Shown: one piece after another, positions 46,922-56,111 of the stretch
Numbering within the stretch: position 1 is the first letter of the stretch
How the letters are laid out: every line of letters starts with the position of its first letter
Origin: Cryobacterium sp. Y82
GTDB taxonomy: Bacteria; Actinomycetota; Actinomycetes; Actinomycetales; Microbacteriaceae
Length of the DNA stretch: 64,000 nucleotides
Reading direction: 5' to 3'
Assembly (NCBI RefSeq): GCF_002929495.1
Contig: NZ_PJJJ01000031.1
Location: 141,111 to 205,110, forward strand
The notes under the pieces: model-generated
Database searches by the model: none
Seen by the model: only the letters and a program-made list of their open reading frames with translations
Told to the model about the DNA's origin: nothing
Program-made: the position numbers and the translations under genes

Positions 46922-47923
46922 ATGAGCCTGAACCCCAGTTACATTCAGCCCGGCCAAGACTTCAACCGCGACACCAATTACATTGAGGATCGCATCACGC
47001 GGGATGGCCGCGACGGCTGGCCCGTCGAACCGGGCCGCTACCGGCTGGTCGCGGCCCGCGCCTGTCCGTGGGCAAACCGCACCACGATTGTGCGCCGCCT
47101 GCTCGGCCTTGAGGGTGTCATCTCGCTCGGCCTGCCCGGCCCTACCCACGACAAGAACAGCTGGACCTTCGACCTCGACCCGGGTGGGGTCGACCCGGTG
47201 CTTGGCATCGAACGCCTGCAGCAGGCGTTCTTCGCCCGTTTTCCCGACTACCCGCGCGGCATTACCGTGCCGGCGATCGTCGACGTACCGAGCGGCAAGG
47301 TCGTCACCAACAACTATCCGCAGATCACTTTAGATTTTGAGCTCGAGTGGACCGAGTACCACCGAGCCGGCGCCCCTGACCTCTACCCCGAAGCGCTGCG
47401 GGAGGAGATCGACGAGGTCGCCAACCTCATCTTTCACGACGTGAATAACGGCGTTTACAAGTGCGGTTTTGCTGGCAGCCAGAAATCCTACGAGCGGGCG
47501 TACGACGTTCTCTTCGCCCGCCTGGACTGGCTTGAAGAGCGTCTGGCCGGGCAGCGGTATCTCGTGGGTGACACGATCACCGAGGCGGACATCCGCTTGT
47601 TCACCACGCTCGCCCGTTTCGACGCGGTGTATCACGGACATTTCAAGTGCAATCGCAACAAGCTCAGCGAGATGCCGGTGCTGTGGGCCTACGCTCGCGA
47701 CCTGTTCCAGACACCCGGTTTCGGCGACACGATCGATTTCGAGCAAGTCAAGAGGCACTACTACGTGACCCACGTCGACATCAATCCCAGCGGTATCGTG
47801 CCGAAGGGACCGGATGCGCGCGCGTGGCTGGCTCCGCACGCGCGCGCCGACCTCGGAGGCCGACCGTTCGGAAACGGCACCCCGCCGAAAGCCCCGCTCC
47901 CCGCAGAGCGGATCGTGAACTAG
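46922..47923 (+). CDS. Glutathionyl-/mycothiyl-hydroquinone reductase (GST omega-like, YqjG/ECM4 family)
   Basis: The 333-residue protein has the family layout: an N-terminal thioredoxin-like domain with the active-site cysteine in ARACPWANRTTIVRRLLGLE (about residues 44-63), VPAIVDVPSGKVVTNNYPQI, and a helical C-terminal domain with YKCGFAGSQKSYERAYDVLF, ITEADIRLFTTLARFDAVYHGHFKCN and the terminal HYYVTHVDINPSGIVPKGPD signature. These enzymes reduce thiol-conjugated hydroquinones and related adducts. Actinobacteria use mycothiol, so that is the probable thiol. It may help in handling quinones or other electrophiles. Confidence 0.9.
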   Translation: MSLNPSYIQPGQDFNRDTNYIEDRITRDGRDGWPVEPGRYRLVAARACPWANRTTIVRRLLGLEGVISLGLPGPTHDKNSWTFDLDPGGVDPVLGIERLQQAFFARFPDYPRGITVPAIVDVPSGKVVTNNYPQITLDFELEWTEYHRAGAPDLYPEALREEIDEVANLIFHDVNNGVYKCGFAGSQKSYERAYDVLFARLDWLEERLAGQRYLVGDTITEADIRLFTTLARFDAVYHGHFKCNRNKLSEMPVLWAYARDLFQTPGFGDTIDFEQVKRHYYVTHVDINPSGIVPKGPDARAWLAPHARADLGGRPFGNGTPPKAPLPAERIVN

Positions 47924-47933
47924 TCGCTTCGGG

Positions 47934-48956
47934 CTAGTCGACCTTACGCGCCCGACTGGGCTGCACGCGCGGTGGCTCCCCCGGCATCTTGGGAAAATCC
48001 GGCGGAAAAGGTAACTCACCAAGTCCGTCTTCGAGATCGCGTTCCCACCAGGAATACAGGGTGTCGATCGTGCCGGGGTGCTCGTGCATCGCCGCCCAGG
48101 GGTCACCGTTGTCCCGTAGCCGACCTGGCACGGTGAGAACCGTGAATGCCTGCGGGTCGGCGCTGGCTAGTTCGCTCCATTCCAGCGGGCAGGAGACCGG
48201 TGCGTGCAGCAGCGGCCGGGGGCTGTAGGCACCGGCCATGGTGCGGTCCCGGTTGGCCTGGTTGTAATCGATGAAGATGCGCTCGCCACGCTCTTCTTTC
48301 CACCAGTTTGTGGTGACCCGGGTGGGCATCCGTCGTTCCAGCTCGCGCGCTGCGCCGATGACCGCGTGCCGCACATCGAGAAATTCACGGGTCGGCCTGA
48401 TGGGCGCGAAGACGTGCAGCCCGCGATTTCCGGAGGTCTTCACGAATGCCGTGAGACCAGCGTCGGCCAGCAGATTCTTCAGCTCATTGGCGACGGGCAC
48501 GGTGTCGGCGAAGTCTGTTCCGGGCTGCGGATCGAGGTCGATACGCAGTTCATCGGGATTGTCCGTAAGTTCGGCCCTGGATGGCCAGGGGTGAAACACG
48601 ATCGTGTTCATCTGTACCGCCCACACCGCAGCCGCCGGTTCGTCGATCACGAGCTGCGGATGCGTACGCCCACTCGGGTAGACCACAGGAACGGACCGCA
48701 CGTAGTCAGGCACGCCCTTAGGCGGGTTCTTCGAAAAGAACTGCTCGCCGTCAATGCCCCCACTGAACCGTTGCAGCGACACTGGACGGTCACCGTTGGC
48801 CTGCACGAAGGCCTCGCCCACCACGATGACGTAGTGGGCGAGGTCAAGTTTGGTAATTCCTGATTTGGGCCAGAGCACCCGGCTCGGGCTCGAAAGGCGA
48901 ATCTCGCGCGCGCCGTGCGGCCCAGCAACCGTTAGAACCACCGCATCAGAGCTCAT
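47934..48956 (-). CDS. Stand-alone LigD-type primase-polymerase (PolD-like)
   Basis: The 340-residue protein corresponds to the LigD polymerase domain alone: PSRVLWPKSGITKLDLAHY, RPVSLQRFSGGIDGEQFFSKN, LRIDLDPQPG (catalytic DxD), FVKTSGNRGLHVFAPI and RIFIDYNQANRDRTMAGAYSPR. It belongs to the archaeo-eukaryotic primase superfamily and resembles mycobacterial PolD1/PolD2, which add ribo- or deoxynucleotides at gaps and ends. It lies 5.7 kb from the Ku-LigD pair, and unlike LigD lacks phosphoesterase and ligase domains. It may act in end joining or gap filling. Confidence 0.9.
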   Translation of the reverse strand: MSSDAVVLTVAGPHGAREIRLSSPSRVLWPKSGITKLDLAHYVIVVGEAFVQANGDRPVSLQRFSGGIDGEQFFSKNPPKGVPDYVRSVPVVYPSGRTHPQLVIDEPAAAVWAVQMNTIVFHPWPSRAELTDNPDELRIDLDPQPGTDFADTVPVANELKNLLADAGLTAFVKTSGNRGLHVFAPIRPTREFLDVRHAVIGAARELERRMPTRVTTNWWKEERGERIFIDYNQANRDRTMAGAYSPRPLLHAPVSCPLEWSELASADPQAFTVLTVPGRLRDNGDPWAAMHEHPGTIDTLYSWWERDLEDGLGELPFPPDFPKMPGEPPRVQPSRARKVD

Positions 48957-49015
48957 GCAAACACTGTAACCAAATTTGTTGGCAGCGACAGAGTTCAGCG
49001 TGCGCTCACGACAAA

Positions 49016-49849
49016 CTACGGGATGTAGTTGAACTCGTCGGGGTTAGGGCCCGTGCGCTCGTCGCGGTTCAGGGCAGTGATCGCAGCGATATCCGCTTCG
49101 GTGAGGACGAAGTCGAACAGGGCGAAGTTTTCGTCGACTCGGCTGCGGGTGACGGACTTCGGGAAGACGATGTCGCCTCGCTGCAGGTGCCAGCGCAGGG
49201 TGACCTGAGCGGCGGACTTACCAAGACGGTCGGCAATGCCCGTGATCACCGGGTCGGAGAGAACTGCGCCCTGCGCGAGCGGCGACCATGCTTCGGTCGC
49301 AATGCCGTGCTCAGTATTGAAAGCCCGCAGCGTGTCCTGCGTGAGGTACGGGTGAACCTCGATCTGGTTGACGGCCGGCACTGTGTCGGTCTCGTCGAAC
49401 AGACGCTGCAGGTGCTCTTGCTGAAAGTTGCTCACGCCAATGGTGCGAACGCGGCCGGAGCGCTGCATTTCCTCCATTGCTTTCCAGGTCTCGACAAAGT
49501 CTCCAACAGCCGGGAGTGGCCAGTGGATGAGAAACAGGTCGAGGTACTCGAAACCGAGGGCGTCCAGGGTGCGATCGAAAGCAGCCAGGGCGTCGACGCG
49601 GTCATGAAACCCGTTGTTGAGCTTGCTCGTAACGTAGATCTCGGACCGGTTCAGCGCAGACTCTGCGATAGCTTCACCGACCTCTTTTTCATTGCCGTAC
49701 ATCTCGGCCGTGTCGATGTGTCGGTAGCCGGCCTCAAGAGCGGCAAGGGTCGCCGCCTTGGTCGTCTCCGGGGTGACCTGATAGGTGCCAAATCCGAGCT
49801 GGGGAATCGCGGTGTCGTTATTGAGGGTGATGTTGGGAACTACAGTCAT
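49016..49849 (-). CDS. Aldo/keto reductase
   Basis: From ATG 49849 (MTVVPNITLNNDTAIPQLGFGTY) the product is 277 residues, normal for the family. The catalytic tetrad is visible: Asp and Tyr in GYRHIDTAEMYGNEKEVG, Lys in YVTSKLNN, and His in LFLIHWPLP. NADPH binding is indicated by the C-terminal FPKSVTRSRVDENFALFDF. It resembles 2,5-diketo-gluconate reductase-type enzymes that reduce small carbonyls. The specific substrate is unknown. Confidence 0.9.
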   Translation of the reverse strand: MTVVPNITLNNDTAIPQLGFGTYQVTPETTKAATLAALEAGYRHIDTAEMYGNEKEVGEAIAESALNRSEIYVTSKLNNGFHDRVDALAAFDRTLDALGFEYLDLFLIHWPLPAVGDFVETWKAMEEMQRSGRVRTIGVSNFQQEHLQRLFDETDTVPAVNQIEVHPYLTQDTLRAFNTEHGIATEAWSPLAQGAVLSDPVITGIADRLGKSAAQVTLRWHLQRGDIVFPKSVTRSRVDENFALFDFVLTEADIAAITALNRDERTGPNPDEFNYIP

Positions 49850-50209
49850 GGATTTATCTCTTCGTTCGAAATTTAAGTGCTCCGGTATCTGTCTCGCCGG
49901 TGACTTCACCGCTGGTGTCACCCATCGACGGTGAGGTTGCTCGGTCGATGTGGGAACGCCAACCTGTCACAGTCAACGTACCCAACAGCGAGCACCCTGG
50001 CCGAAACCACCCTACCGAAGGAGATATTCCCTGCGCATAATGACCCAGACACACTCCCAGCCCGCACACAGTTGGCGCATTGTCGCGAAATACCACTGTG
50101 CGTCCGCAGGACGCCTCGTGCGCCCGCTTCAGCTCGATTTCACTGGCACCTGCTGACGCTCCCGGCACGCGTACGCTAAGGACGTGCCCCGAGTCGTGAC
50201 CACCCATTG
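49850..50209. other. Intergenic region without recognisable gene
   Basis: About 360 bases between the aldo/keto reductase start and the MFS transporter start. Short open frames exist, one from an ATG at 50040 (38 codons) after an AAGGAG that is too distant to be a good ribosome site, but nothing resembles a known protein. It presumably holds the two divergent promoters. Confidence 0.4.
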
Positions 50210-51496
50210 ATGACGTTCGCGCACCCGGGCCGCGCTGAGGCATCCGCGGCCTGGAACGGGCATTCGCACGGCAGCTCCGACTATCGCAAGCTGCTGGCGG
50301 GCCTGTTCTTCGCCGGTATCGCCACCTTCGCCCAGTTGTATTCGCCGCAGGCTGTGCTCGCGCAAATCGCCGATGATGTCGGCGTCAGCGCAGCGGATGC
50401 TGCCCTCGTCATCTCCGCATCGACGCTCGGCCTGGCCGTCGGCGTGATTCCCTGGTCGCTCGTTGCCGATCGGCTCGGCCGGGTACAGGCCATGTCGATC
50501 GCCGTAATCGCGGCAACGGTGTTTGGACTGCTCGTGCCCTTCGCGCCCACCTTCTCACTGTTGCTCACCGGGCGCTTTGTCGAGGGGTTGATGCTCGGCG
50601 GTGTGCCGGCTATCGCGATCGCCTACCTGAGTGAGGAGATTGAGCCGCGCCACGCCGCCCGCGCGGCCGGCACTTACGTCGCGGGCACCACGATCGGCGG
50701 GTTGCTCGGGCGTATCGTGGCCGGACCGATCACCGAGCTCATCAACTGGCGCCTCGCCGTCTTCACCGTCGGCGTCCTGTGCGCTGTGTCAGCCGTATTG
50801 TTCATCACACTCATTCCGGTACCCCGCGGCTTCGTGCCCCGCCGCTTCGTCCGTCGCCGTGCGCGCGAGCGCGGCACCGATCTGAGCCTGGTCATGCTGC
50901 TACGCACCAATTTGAGGTCTGCGCGCCTGCTCGCGCTCTATGCCCAGGGGTTTCTGCTGATGGGCGGGTTCGTCGCTCTCTACAACTACCTCGGTTTTCG
51001 GCTCGCCAACGACCCGTTCAACCTGCCCCAAGCATTGATCAGTCTCGTTTTCGTGGCGTACCTGGCTGGTACGTGGTCGTCGGCCCAGGCCGGCATTCTC
51101 GCGGCTCGATTCGGCCGCTGGTCGGTTCTGCTCTGTGCGCTTGTCTCCATGACCATGGGAGTGCTGCTGACCCTGTCGCCCCTGCTTGTGATCGTTCTAC
51201 TCGGCGTGCTACTGGCCACAGCCGGCTTCTTTGCCGCCCACGCCGTCGCCTCCGGCTGGACCGGCGCCGAGGCCACGGTCGGTCGAGCCCAGGCGTCGTC
51301 GTTATACAACCTCTCGTACTATGCGGGGTCAAGCCTGTTCGGCTGGCTGGGAGGCTTGTTCTTCGTGCAATGGGGCTGGGGCGGAACCGTCGGTATGGTG
51401 GCCGGGCTCATGGCGGTGGCCGCCGCTGTCACCGTAGCCCTGTTACGACCGCCGAACCGGAACCCGGCGACAGCTCTTCGCAGGTTACCGACCTAG
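50210..51496 (+). CDS. MFS transporter (YnfM-like)
   Basis: The protein has about 428 residues and twelve predicted membrane helices. The MFS loop between helices 2 and 3 is SLVADRLGRVQAM, and the first half contains YSPQAVLAQIADDVGVS and AIAYLSEEIEPRHAARAAGTY, features of the YnfM/CynX-like drug or small-molecule exporters. A TTG at 50207 immediately precedes the ATG; either could be used. The substrate is not known. Confidence 0.87.
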   Translation: MTFAHPGRAEASAAWNGHSHGSSDYRKLLAGLFFAGIATFAQLYSPQAVLAQIADDVGVSAADAALVISASTLGLAVGVIPWSLVADRLGRVQAMSIAVIAATVFGLLVPFAPTFSLLLTGRFVEGLMLGGVPAIAIAYLSEEIEPRHAARAAGTYVAGTTIGGLLGRIVAGPITELINWRLAVFTVGVLCAVSAVLFITLIPVPRGFVPRRFVRRRARERGTDLSLVMLLRTNLRSARLLALYAQGFLLMGGFVALYNYLGFRLANDPFNLPQALISLVFVAYLAGTWSSAQAGILAARFGRWSVLLCALVSMTMGVLLTLSPLLVIVLLGVLLATAGFFAAHAVASGWTGAEATVGRAQASSLYNLSYYAGSSLFGWLGGLFFVQWGWGGTVGMVAGLMAVAAAVTVALLRPPNRNPATALRRLPT

Positions 51497-51505
51497 CATC
51501 GGATC

Positions 51506-51994
51506 ATGATTGAACCAGTGAAACGCGACCCCATCCACCCCGGCCAGGAATCCGTCTGGGACTACCCACGCCCACCCCGCGTCGAACACACCGGGGAACA
51601 CATCACCATTGAACTCGACGGCGTGACCGTCGCCGACACGAGAGACGTCGTGCGGGTGCTCGAGACCAGCCATCCACCGGTGTATTACCTGCCGCGGGGT
51701 GCCTTCACGCCGGGCGTGCTGCAACCGGATGCCGGTCATTCTTATTGCGAGTTCAAGGGCGCTGCCGGATACCTCTCGGTCGGCTCCCGTGCCCGGTCCG
51801 CCTGGTTTTATCCCACACCAAATGCAGGTTTCGAGTCTCTAACCGACCGCGTCGCTGTCTATCCCGGGGCGATGGACCGGTGTACGGTCGACGGTGAAAC
51901 GGTGCGCGCACAAGACGGCGACTTTTACGGCGGCTGGATAACCGAAAAAATCGTCGGGCCATTCAAGGGCGCGGCGGGCACCATGGGCTGGTAG
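51506..51994 (+). CDS. DUF427-family protein
   Basis: The 162-residue product has the DUF427 pattern: ESVWDYPRPPRVE near the start, ITIELDGVTVADTRDVVRVLETSHPPVYYLPRGAF, YCEFKGAAGYLSV and the closing WFYPTPNAGF...RVAVYPGAMD. DUF427 is a small beta-rich cytoplasmic fold of unknown biochemical role. It follows the MFS transporter gene by nine bases, so the two could be one unit. Confidence 0.87.
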   Translation: MIEPVKRDPIHPGQESVWDYPRPPRVEHTGEHITIELDGVTVADTRDVVRVLETSHPPVYYLPRGAFTPGVLQPDAGHSYCEFKGAAGYLSVGSRARSAWFYPTPNAGFESLTDRVAVYPGAMDRCTVDGETVRAQDGDFYGGWITEKIVGPFKGAAGTMGW

Positions 51995-52092
51995 CCCACG
52001 GTTCGACACAATTTCATTGCCCGGAATTTCGCAGCTTGGGGTAGCCTCGGACCAACCAGGCATCCGACGTACTCGAAACTGAAGGAGCTGCT

Positions 52093-52410
52093 GTGACCCA
52101 CAACGCCGTAGACGAAGAGATTCTCAAGCAGTGGATCCGTCGCCTCAGTCAGGCACTGCAGATTGTGGACCTCGAGGTAGACAACGACCTTGTGCTCACC
52201 GTCGCCGATGAAGCCGCCCACGCGGTGAATCCGATGGCCGCCCCGATCACGACGTTCATGGTCGGCTACGCCGCCGGTCTCGCCGCAGCCAACCCGGCGA
52301 TGCCCTCACGCACAGCCGTGGCCCGGGCTGTGGATGTGGTCACCGCCGTCTGCCAGCAGCCCGAGACGGAACACCCCGACGCCACCGGCTGGGTGAACAC
52401 CGCTCAGTAG
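52093..52410 (+). CDS. DUF6457-family protein
   Basis: The 105-residue product starts with GTG and is mostly helical. The segment LTVADEAAHAVNPMAAPITTFMVGYAAGLAAA is the DUF6457 core, a small actinobacterial domain often fused to MobA-like proteins or encoded with formate dehydrogenase-type enzymes. Here its stop lies only nine bases from the stop of the convergent FdhF/YdeP gene. A role in cofactor insertion or regulation of that enzyme is plausible but unproven. Confidence 0.75.
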   Translation: MTHNAVDEEILKQWIRRLSQALQIVDLEVDNDLVLTVADEAAHAVNPMAAPITTFMVGYAAGLAAANPAMPSRTAVARAVDVVTAVCQQPETEHPDATGWVNTAQ

Positions 52411-52419
52411 CGTCACGAT

Positions 52420-54711
52420 TCACGCAGCACGCTCCAGTCGAATAATGACAGCCTTCGACACCGGTGTGTTGCTGCCGTCGGCGACACTATCGAGCGGCAC
52501 GAGCACGTTCGCCTCCGGATAATAAGCGGCGGCGCAACCGCGCGGTGTCGGGTATGCAACCAGCCGATAGCCGCGTAACACCCGGTCGACGTTGTCACTG
52601 AACTCGCTGTGCACGTCGACCAGATCGCCATCGACGAAACCTAGGGTGAGCAGATCTTTCTTGTTGATGAAGACAACATGGCGACCCTTCTTGATACCGC
52701 GATAGCGGTCATCGAGGCCGTAGATGGTGGTGTTGAACTGGTCGTGACTGCGCAGCGTCTGCAGCACCAGACGCCCGGGCGGTACTTCAAGATACTCCAG
52801 GGTGTTCGTGGTCAGCATAGCCTTGCCGATCGGGGTGTTGAAGGTGCGCGAGTCCCGCGGCCCGTTCGGCAACATGAATCCGCCCTCCTGCCGGATGCGT
52901 TCGTTGTAGTTCTCAAATCCCTCGACCACGTGGGCGATGTGGTCACGAATACGGTCGTAGTCGGCCTCGAATCCGGCCCAGTCGACCGCGACCGAGTCAG
53001 CGAGCACAGCGCTGGCCAGTCGCGAAATAATCGCGACCTCCGAGAGCAGGTTTGATGCGACCGGCTCGAGCTTTCCCCACGACGGATGCACCGCACAGAC
53101 TGTGTCCTCCACGGAGACAAACTGCACCCCGCCGGCCTGCTCGTCGATTTCGGTGCGCCCCAGGGTCGGTAGTATCAGCGCCTCCTCGCCGGTCACAGCA
53201 TGCGAGCGATTCAGTTTGGTGGAGATCTGCACGCTCATTTCGGTGCGTTGCATGGCGGCCTCGGCAATGCCGGTGTCGGACATGGCTGCAACGAAGTTGC
53301 CGCCAAGCCCCACCCACACCTTCAACTTTCCGTCGCGCATCGCACGCACTCCGTAGACGGCATCAACGCCGTGCTCGCGCGGCGGGTTGAAACCGAACTC
53401 GGCTTGCAGGGCATTGAGGAAAGCCGGCGGCATCTGCTCCCAGATACCCATGGTGCGGTCACCCTGCACGTTGCTATGGCCACGAATCGGCGAGGCACCG
53501 GCACCGGGCTTGCCGATGTTGCCGCGCAGCAGCAGCAGGTTGATGATTTCCTTGACGGTATCTATGCCTTTTTTCTGTTGCGTCACCCCCATCGCCCACG
53601 TGATGATCACCCGATCAGCGCTTAGGTAGCGTTTGGCCAATTCGTCAATTTGTGCCGCGCGCAAGCCGGTTGCGGCCAACACCATCCGCTCGTCAAGTTC
53701 GGAGAGATGCTGCCGCAGCTCGGTCAGCCCGTGGCAGTGTTCGTCAAGAAAAGCCTGGTCGAGGACGGTTCCTGGGGCAGCGTCCTCGGCGTCGAGCACC
53801 CGCTTCGAGACGGCCTGCAGCAATGCCATGTCGCCACCGAGGCGAACTTGCAGAAACTGGTCTGCTATCTCGGTGCCATGGCCAATCACTCCGCGCACCC
53901 GCTGCGGGTTCTTGTAGCGGCGCAGGCCGGCCTCGGGCAGCGGGTTGATCGCAACGATCTGCGCGCCAGCATCTTTGGCTTCTTCGAGCGCGGTGAGCAT
54001 GCGTGGATGGTTGGTACCAGGGTTTTGACCGATGATGATGATGAGGTCGGATTTCGCAAAGTCGTCGTAGCTGACCGTGCTCTTGCCAATGCCGACGGTC
54101 ATGCCCATGGCCCAGCCGGTGGATTCATGGCACATATTGGAGCAGTCCGGCAGGTTGTTGGTGCCGTAAGCGCGCGCGAACAGCTGGTACGCGAATGCGG
54201 CCTCGTTGGAGGCGCGGCCACTCGTGTAGAAGGCGGCTTGGTCGGGCGAGTCAAGACCGTTGAGCTTGGCGGCGATCATGCGAAAAGCCTCGGGCCAGCT
54301 GACCGGACGGTAGTGGTCGCTGCCGGCTGGCTTGTAGACGGGTTCGACAAGTCTGCCCTGCATGCCAAGCCAGTATTCGCTCTTCTCCCGCAGGTCTGTC
54401 AGGGAGTGTTCGGCCCAGAAGTTGGTCGGGATGGTGATCGGGGTGGCCTCCCAGGTGACCGCTTTGGCACCGTTCTCGCAGAATTCGAAGGTCTTGCGGT
54501 GCCCGGGGTCGGGCCAGGCGCAACTCATGCAGTCGAATCCGTCTTTCTGGTTCAGCGATAGCAGAGCGCGCATTCCGCGCACAGCGCCCATCTGCGTGAT
54601 CGCCGGCTGCATGGAGTGCAGCACGCCCGGAACGCCAGCGGCCCAGGCTTTGGAGTGGGTGACCTCGATGTCGATGTCTGTCACGTCATTGATCGGGGGT
54701 TCACTGCTCAT
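52420..54711 (-). CDS. FdhF/YdeP-family molybdopterin oxidoreductase, copy 2
   Basis: The 763-residue protein is a paralogue of the one at 10713-13013. The cysteine pair is at the same positions (Cys61 and Cys64, here CMSCAWP), followed by FCENGAKAV, AFYTSGRASNEAAFAYQLFAR, DCSNMCHESTG and GQNPGTNHPRML, and the same C-terminal domain (LQTLRSHDQFNTTIYGLDDRYRGI region). No selenocysteine codon is seen. Formate dehydrogenase activity is suggested by the family name but is not certain. The convergent DUF6457 gene is its neighbour; no electron-transfer subunit gene is present. Confidence 0.85.
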   Translation of the reverse strand: MSSEPPINDVTDIDIEVTHSKAWAAGVPGVLHSMQPAITQMGAVRGMRALLSLNQKDGFDCMSCAWPDPGHRKTFEFCENGAKAVTWEATPITIPTNFWAEHSLTDLREKSEYWLGMQGRLVEPVYKPAGSDHYRPVSWPEAFRMIAAKLNGLDSPDQAAFYTSGRASNEAAFAYQLFARAYGTNNLPDCSNMCHESTGWAMGMTVGIGKSTVSYDDFAKSDLIIIIGQNPGTNHPRMLTALEEAKDAGAQIVAINPLPEAGLRRYKNPQRVRGVIGHGTEIADQFLQVRLGGDMALLQAVSKRVLDAEDAAPGTVLDQAFLDEHCHGLTELRQHLSELDERMVLAATGLRAAQIDELAKRYLSADRVIITWAMGVTQQKKGIDTVKEIINLLLLRGNIGKPGAGASPIRGHSNVQGDRTMGIWEQMPPAFLNALQAEFGFNPPREHGVDAVYGVRAMRDGKLKVWVGLGGNFVAAMSDTGIAEAAMQRTEMSVQISTKLNRSHAVTGEEALILPTLGRTEIDEQAGGVQFVSVEDTVCAVHPSWGKLEPVASNLLSEVAIISRLASAVLADSVAVDWAGFEADYDRIRDHIAHVVEGFENYNERIRQEGGFMLPNGPRDSRTFNTPIGKAMLTTNTLEYLEVPPGRLVLQTLRSHDQFNTTIYGLDDRYRGIKKGRHVVFINKKDLLTLGFVDGDLVDVHSEFSDNVDRVLRGYRLVAYPTPRGCAAAYYPEANVLVPLDSVADGSNTPVSKAVIIRLERAA

Positions 54712-54879
54712 GCTGCACCGCTCTCATCGCATTATCGCTTCGCCGCCATTACGGTCGACGCTGGCACGATACACCTACTGGGATGGAAGTACTTGTTTGC
54801 GCCGTGACTGTGTCATGCGACTGCGAACGAAAGAGGCTCAGCCTGGGCAGAGCGCGAGCAAACAATTACACTTCAGACA

Positions 54880-55332
54880 ATGACTATCCAAGAATCTCGC
54901 GGAGCCAAATCGAGCCCGCGCCGTTCGCTGCCGCGGCTGCTCGGCCGATTGACACTCGGCGCCGCGCTGCTTTTGGCTGGAATCAGCCATCTCACATTCA
55001 ACCGGGAGGCATTTCACGCGCAGGTCCCGGCGTGGGTTCCGCTGGACACCGACTTGGTCGTCGTACTCTCTGGAATAGCCGAGATATTGCTGGGAACCGC
55101 GTTACTTGCGCTGCACCGCTGGCGGGTGCCCGTCGGCTGGGTCGTCGCCGCGTTCTTCGTGGCCATTTTTCCCGGAAACATCTCACAGTTCGTCACGGCG
55201 ACCGACTCCTTCGGACTGAATTCGGATCTGTCCCGGGGCATCCGCCTCGCCTTCCAGCCCCTGCTCGTACTGTGGGCGCTCTGGGCTACCGATGCGTGGC
55301 GGTCTTGGCGCGCAGGCCGCTCGGCGCCTTAA
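54880..55332 (+). CDS. DoxX-like membrane protein
   Basis: The 150-residue product has about four membrane helices: LLGRLTLGAALLLAGISHLTF, VVVLSGIAEILLGTALLALH, VGWVVAAFFVAIFPGNISQFV, and LAFQPLLVLWALWATDAWRS. The HLTF...PAWVP pattern after the first helix and the LSG-x-x-E-x-x-L-G motif are typical of the DoxX group. Its role is unknown, possibly redox-related. It converges with the next gene; their stop codons overlap within TTAA (55329-55332). Confidence 0.82.
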   Translation: MTIQESRGAKSSPRRSLPRLLGRLTLGAALLLAGISHLTFNREAFHAQVPAWVPLDTDLVVVLSGIAEILLGTALLALHRWRVPVGWVVAAFFVAIFPGNISQFVTATDSFGLNSDLSRGIRLAFQPLLVLWALWATDAWRSWRAGRSAP

Positions 55333-55946
55333 GGGGCGGTACTGATGGGGCGTGAGCGCAACCACATGCCCGACGAGGGATAAAACGGCAGCAGGAAATG
55401 CAAGAGGAGTCCGGACAGCGCCGTGACGATCACCGCTCCGATGGCGCCGAAATTAGTGAACTGGGCCTCGACGTTGACCCCGGCCAGCGTCGTCACAGTC
55501 CATCCCAGCGCCCACAGCGTGGCCATACCCAGGGCCCACAGCCAGCGTCGGCGCGTGCGCGGCGGCAACCCCATGGCCTGGGCTGCACCGAGCACGATCC
55601 CGGTGATCGCTCCCATCAGTGCCAACTCCGGCAGCGTCGTGCGATAGTCGACCACCGTCGAGCCCAGGAGCAGACCCAAGCCCAAACCAATGCCGGTCAG
55701 CGGAACCCAGTTCAGCGGGTTGAGACGACGCCGACTGACCATCACCTGACCGAAGCCGATGACGACCCCACAGACCGCGCCACCGATAAGGGCCGACACG
55801 GGGTTACTGACGCGCCCACCGACCGCCGTGCCGGCGAGGCCCGCGATCGGGAACGCGAGAAATCCCACGGTCCACAGTAACCAGGTCGAGAAAAATGTGG
55901 GGTTTCGGAAGCCGGGATTGCGATGAAGTCGCCGCATTCTGGTCAA
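55329..55946 (-). CDS. Integral membrane protein of unknown function downstream of jetC
   Basis: I prefer the TTG at 55946 because GGAG lies seven bases upstream; TTG 55964 and ATG 55937 are alternatives. The product has about 205 residues and about five or six membrane segments, with Gly-rich helices such as SALIGGAVCGVVIGFGQVMV and GAITGIVLGAAQAMGLPPRTRRRW (one repeated G-x-x-x-G-x-x-Q-A/V-M pattern). The two Gly-rich segments look like an internal repeat. No family is recognised with confidence. It is on the same strand as the Jet operon, 165 bases behind jetC, where the fourth gene of a Wadjet operon would be expected. Confidence 0.75.
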   Translation of the reverse strand: MTRMRRLHRNPGFRNPTFFSTWLLWTVGFLAFPIAGLAGTAVGGRVSNPVSALIGGAVCGVVIGFGQVMVSRRRLNPLNWVPLTGIGLGLGLLLGSTVVDYRTTLPELALMGAITGIVLGAAQAMGLPPRTRRRWLWALGMATLWALGWTVTTLAGVNVEAQFTNFGAIGAVIVTALSGLLLHFLLPFYPSSGMWLRSRPISTAP

Positions 55947-56111
55947 GGTTCTGCTCCAGTCCAAGGTGCTAGTCGGTGAGTGCAGGCCAAGTCATGGAGG
56001 AGAATCTTGGACCGACATGCAGACATGCTACGCCCACGCCCACGTGGCACCTGATCGGCGGACCCCGCTGCGGCAACGGCACGTGCGCTTCCGCACGCAG
56101 TGCCGCCCGGA

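Noticed and set aside
50040..50156. 38-codon frame in the gap before the MFS transporter
   Set aside because: AAGGAG is too far upstream, no homology and no sign of coding constraint.
55969..55995. Nine-codon frame MTWPALTD behind jetC as a start of jetD
   Set aside because: Too short to assign and preceded by no ribosome site; mentioned only as a possible scrap.
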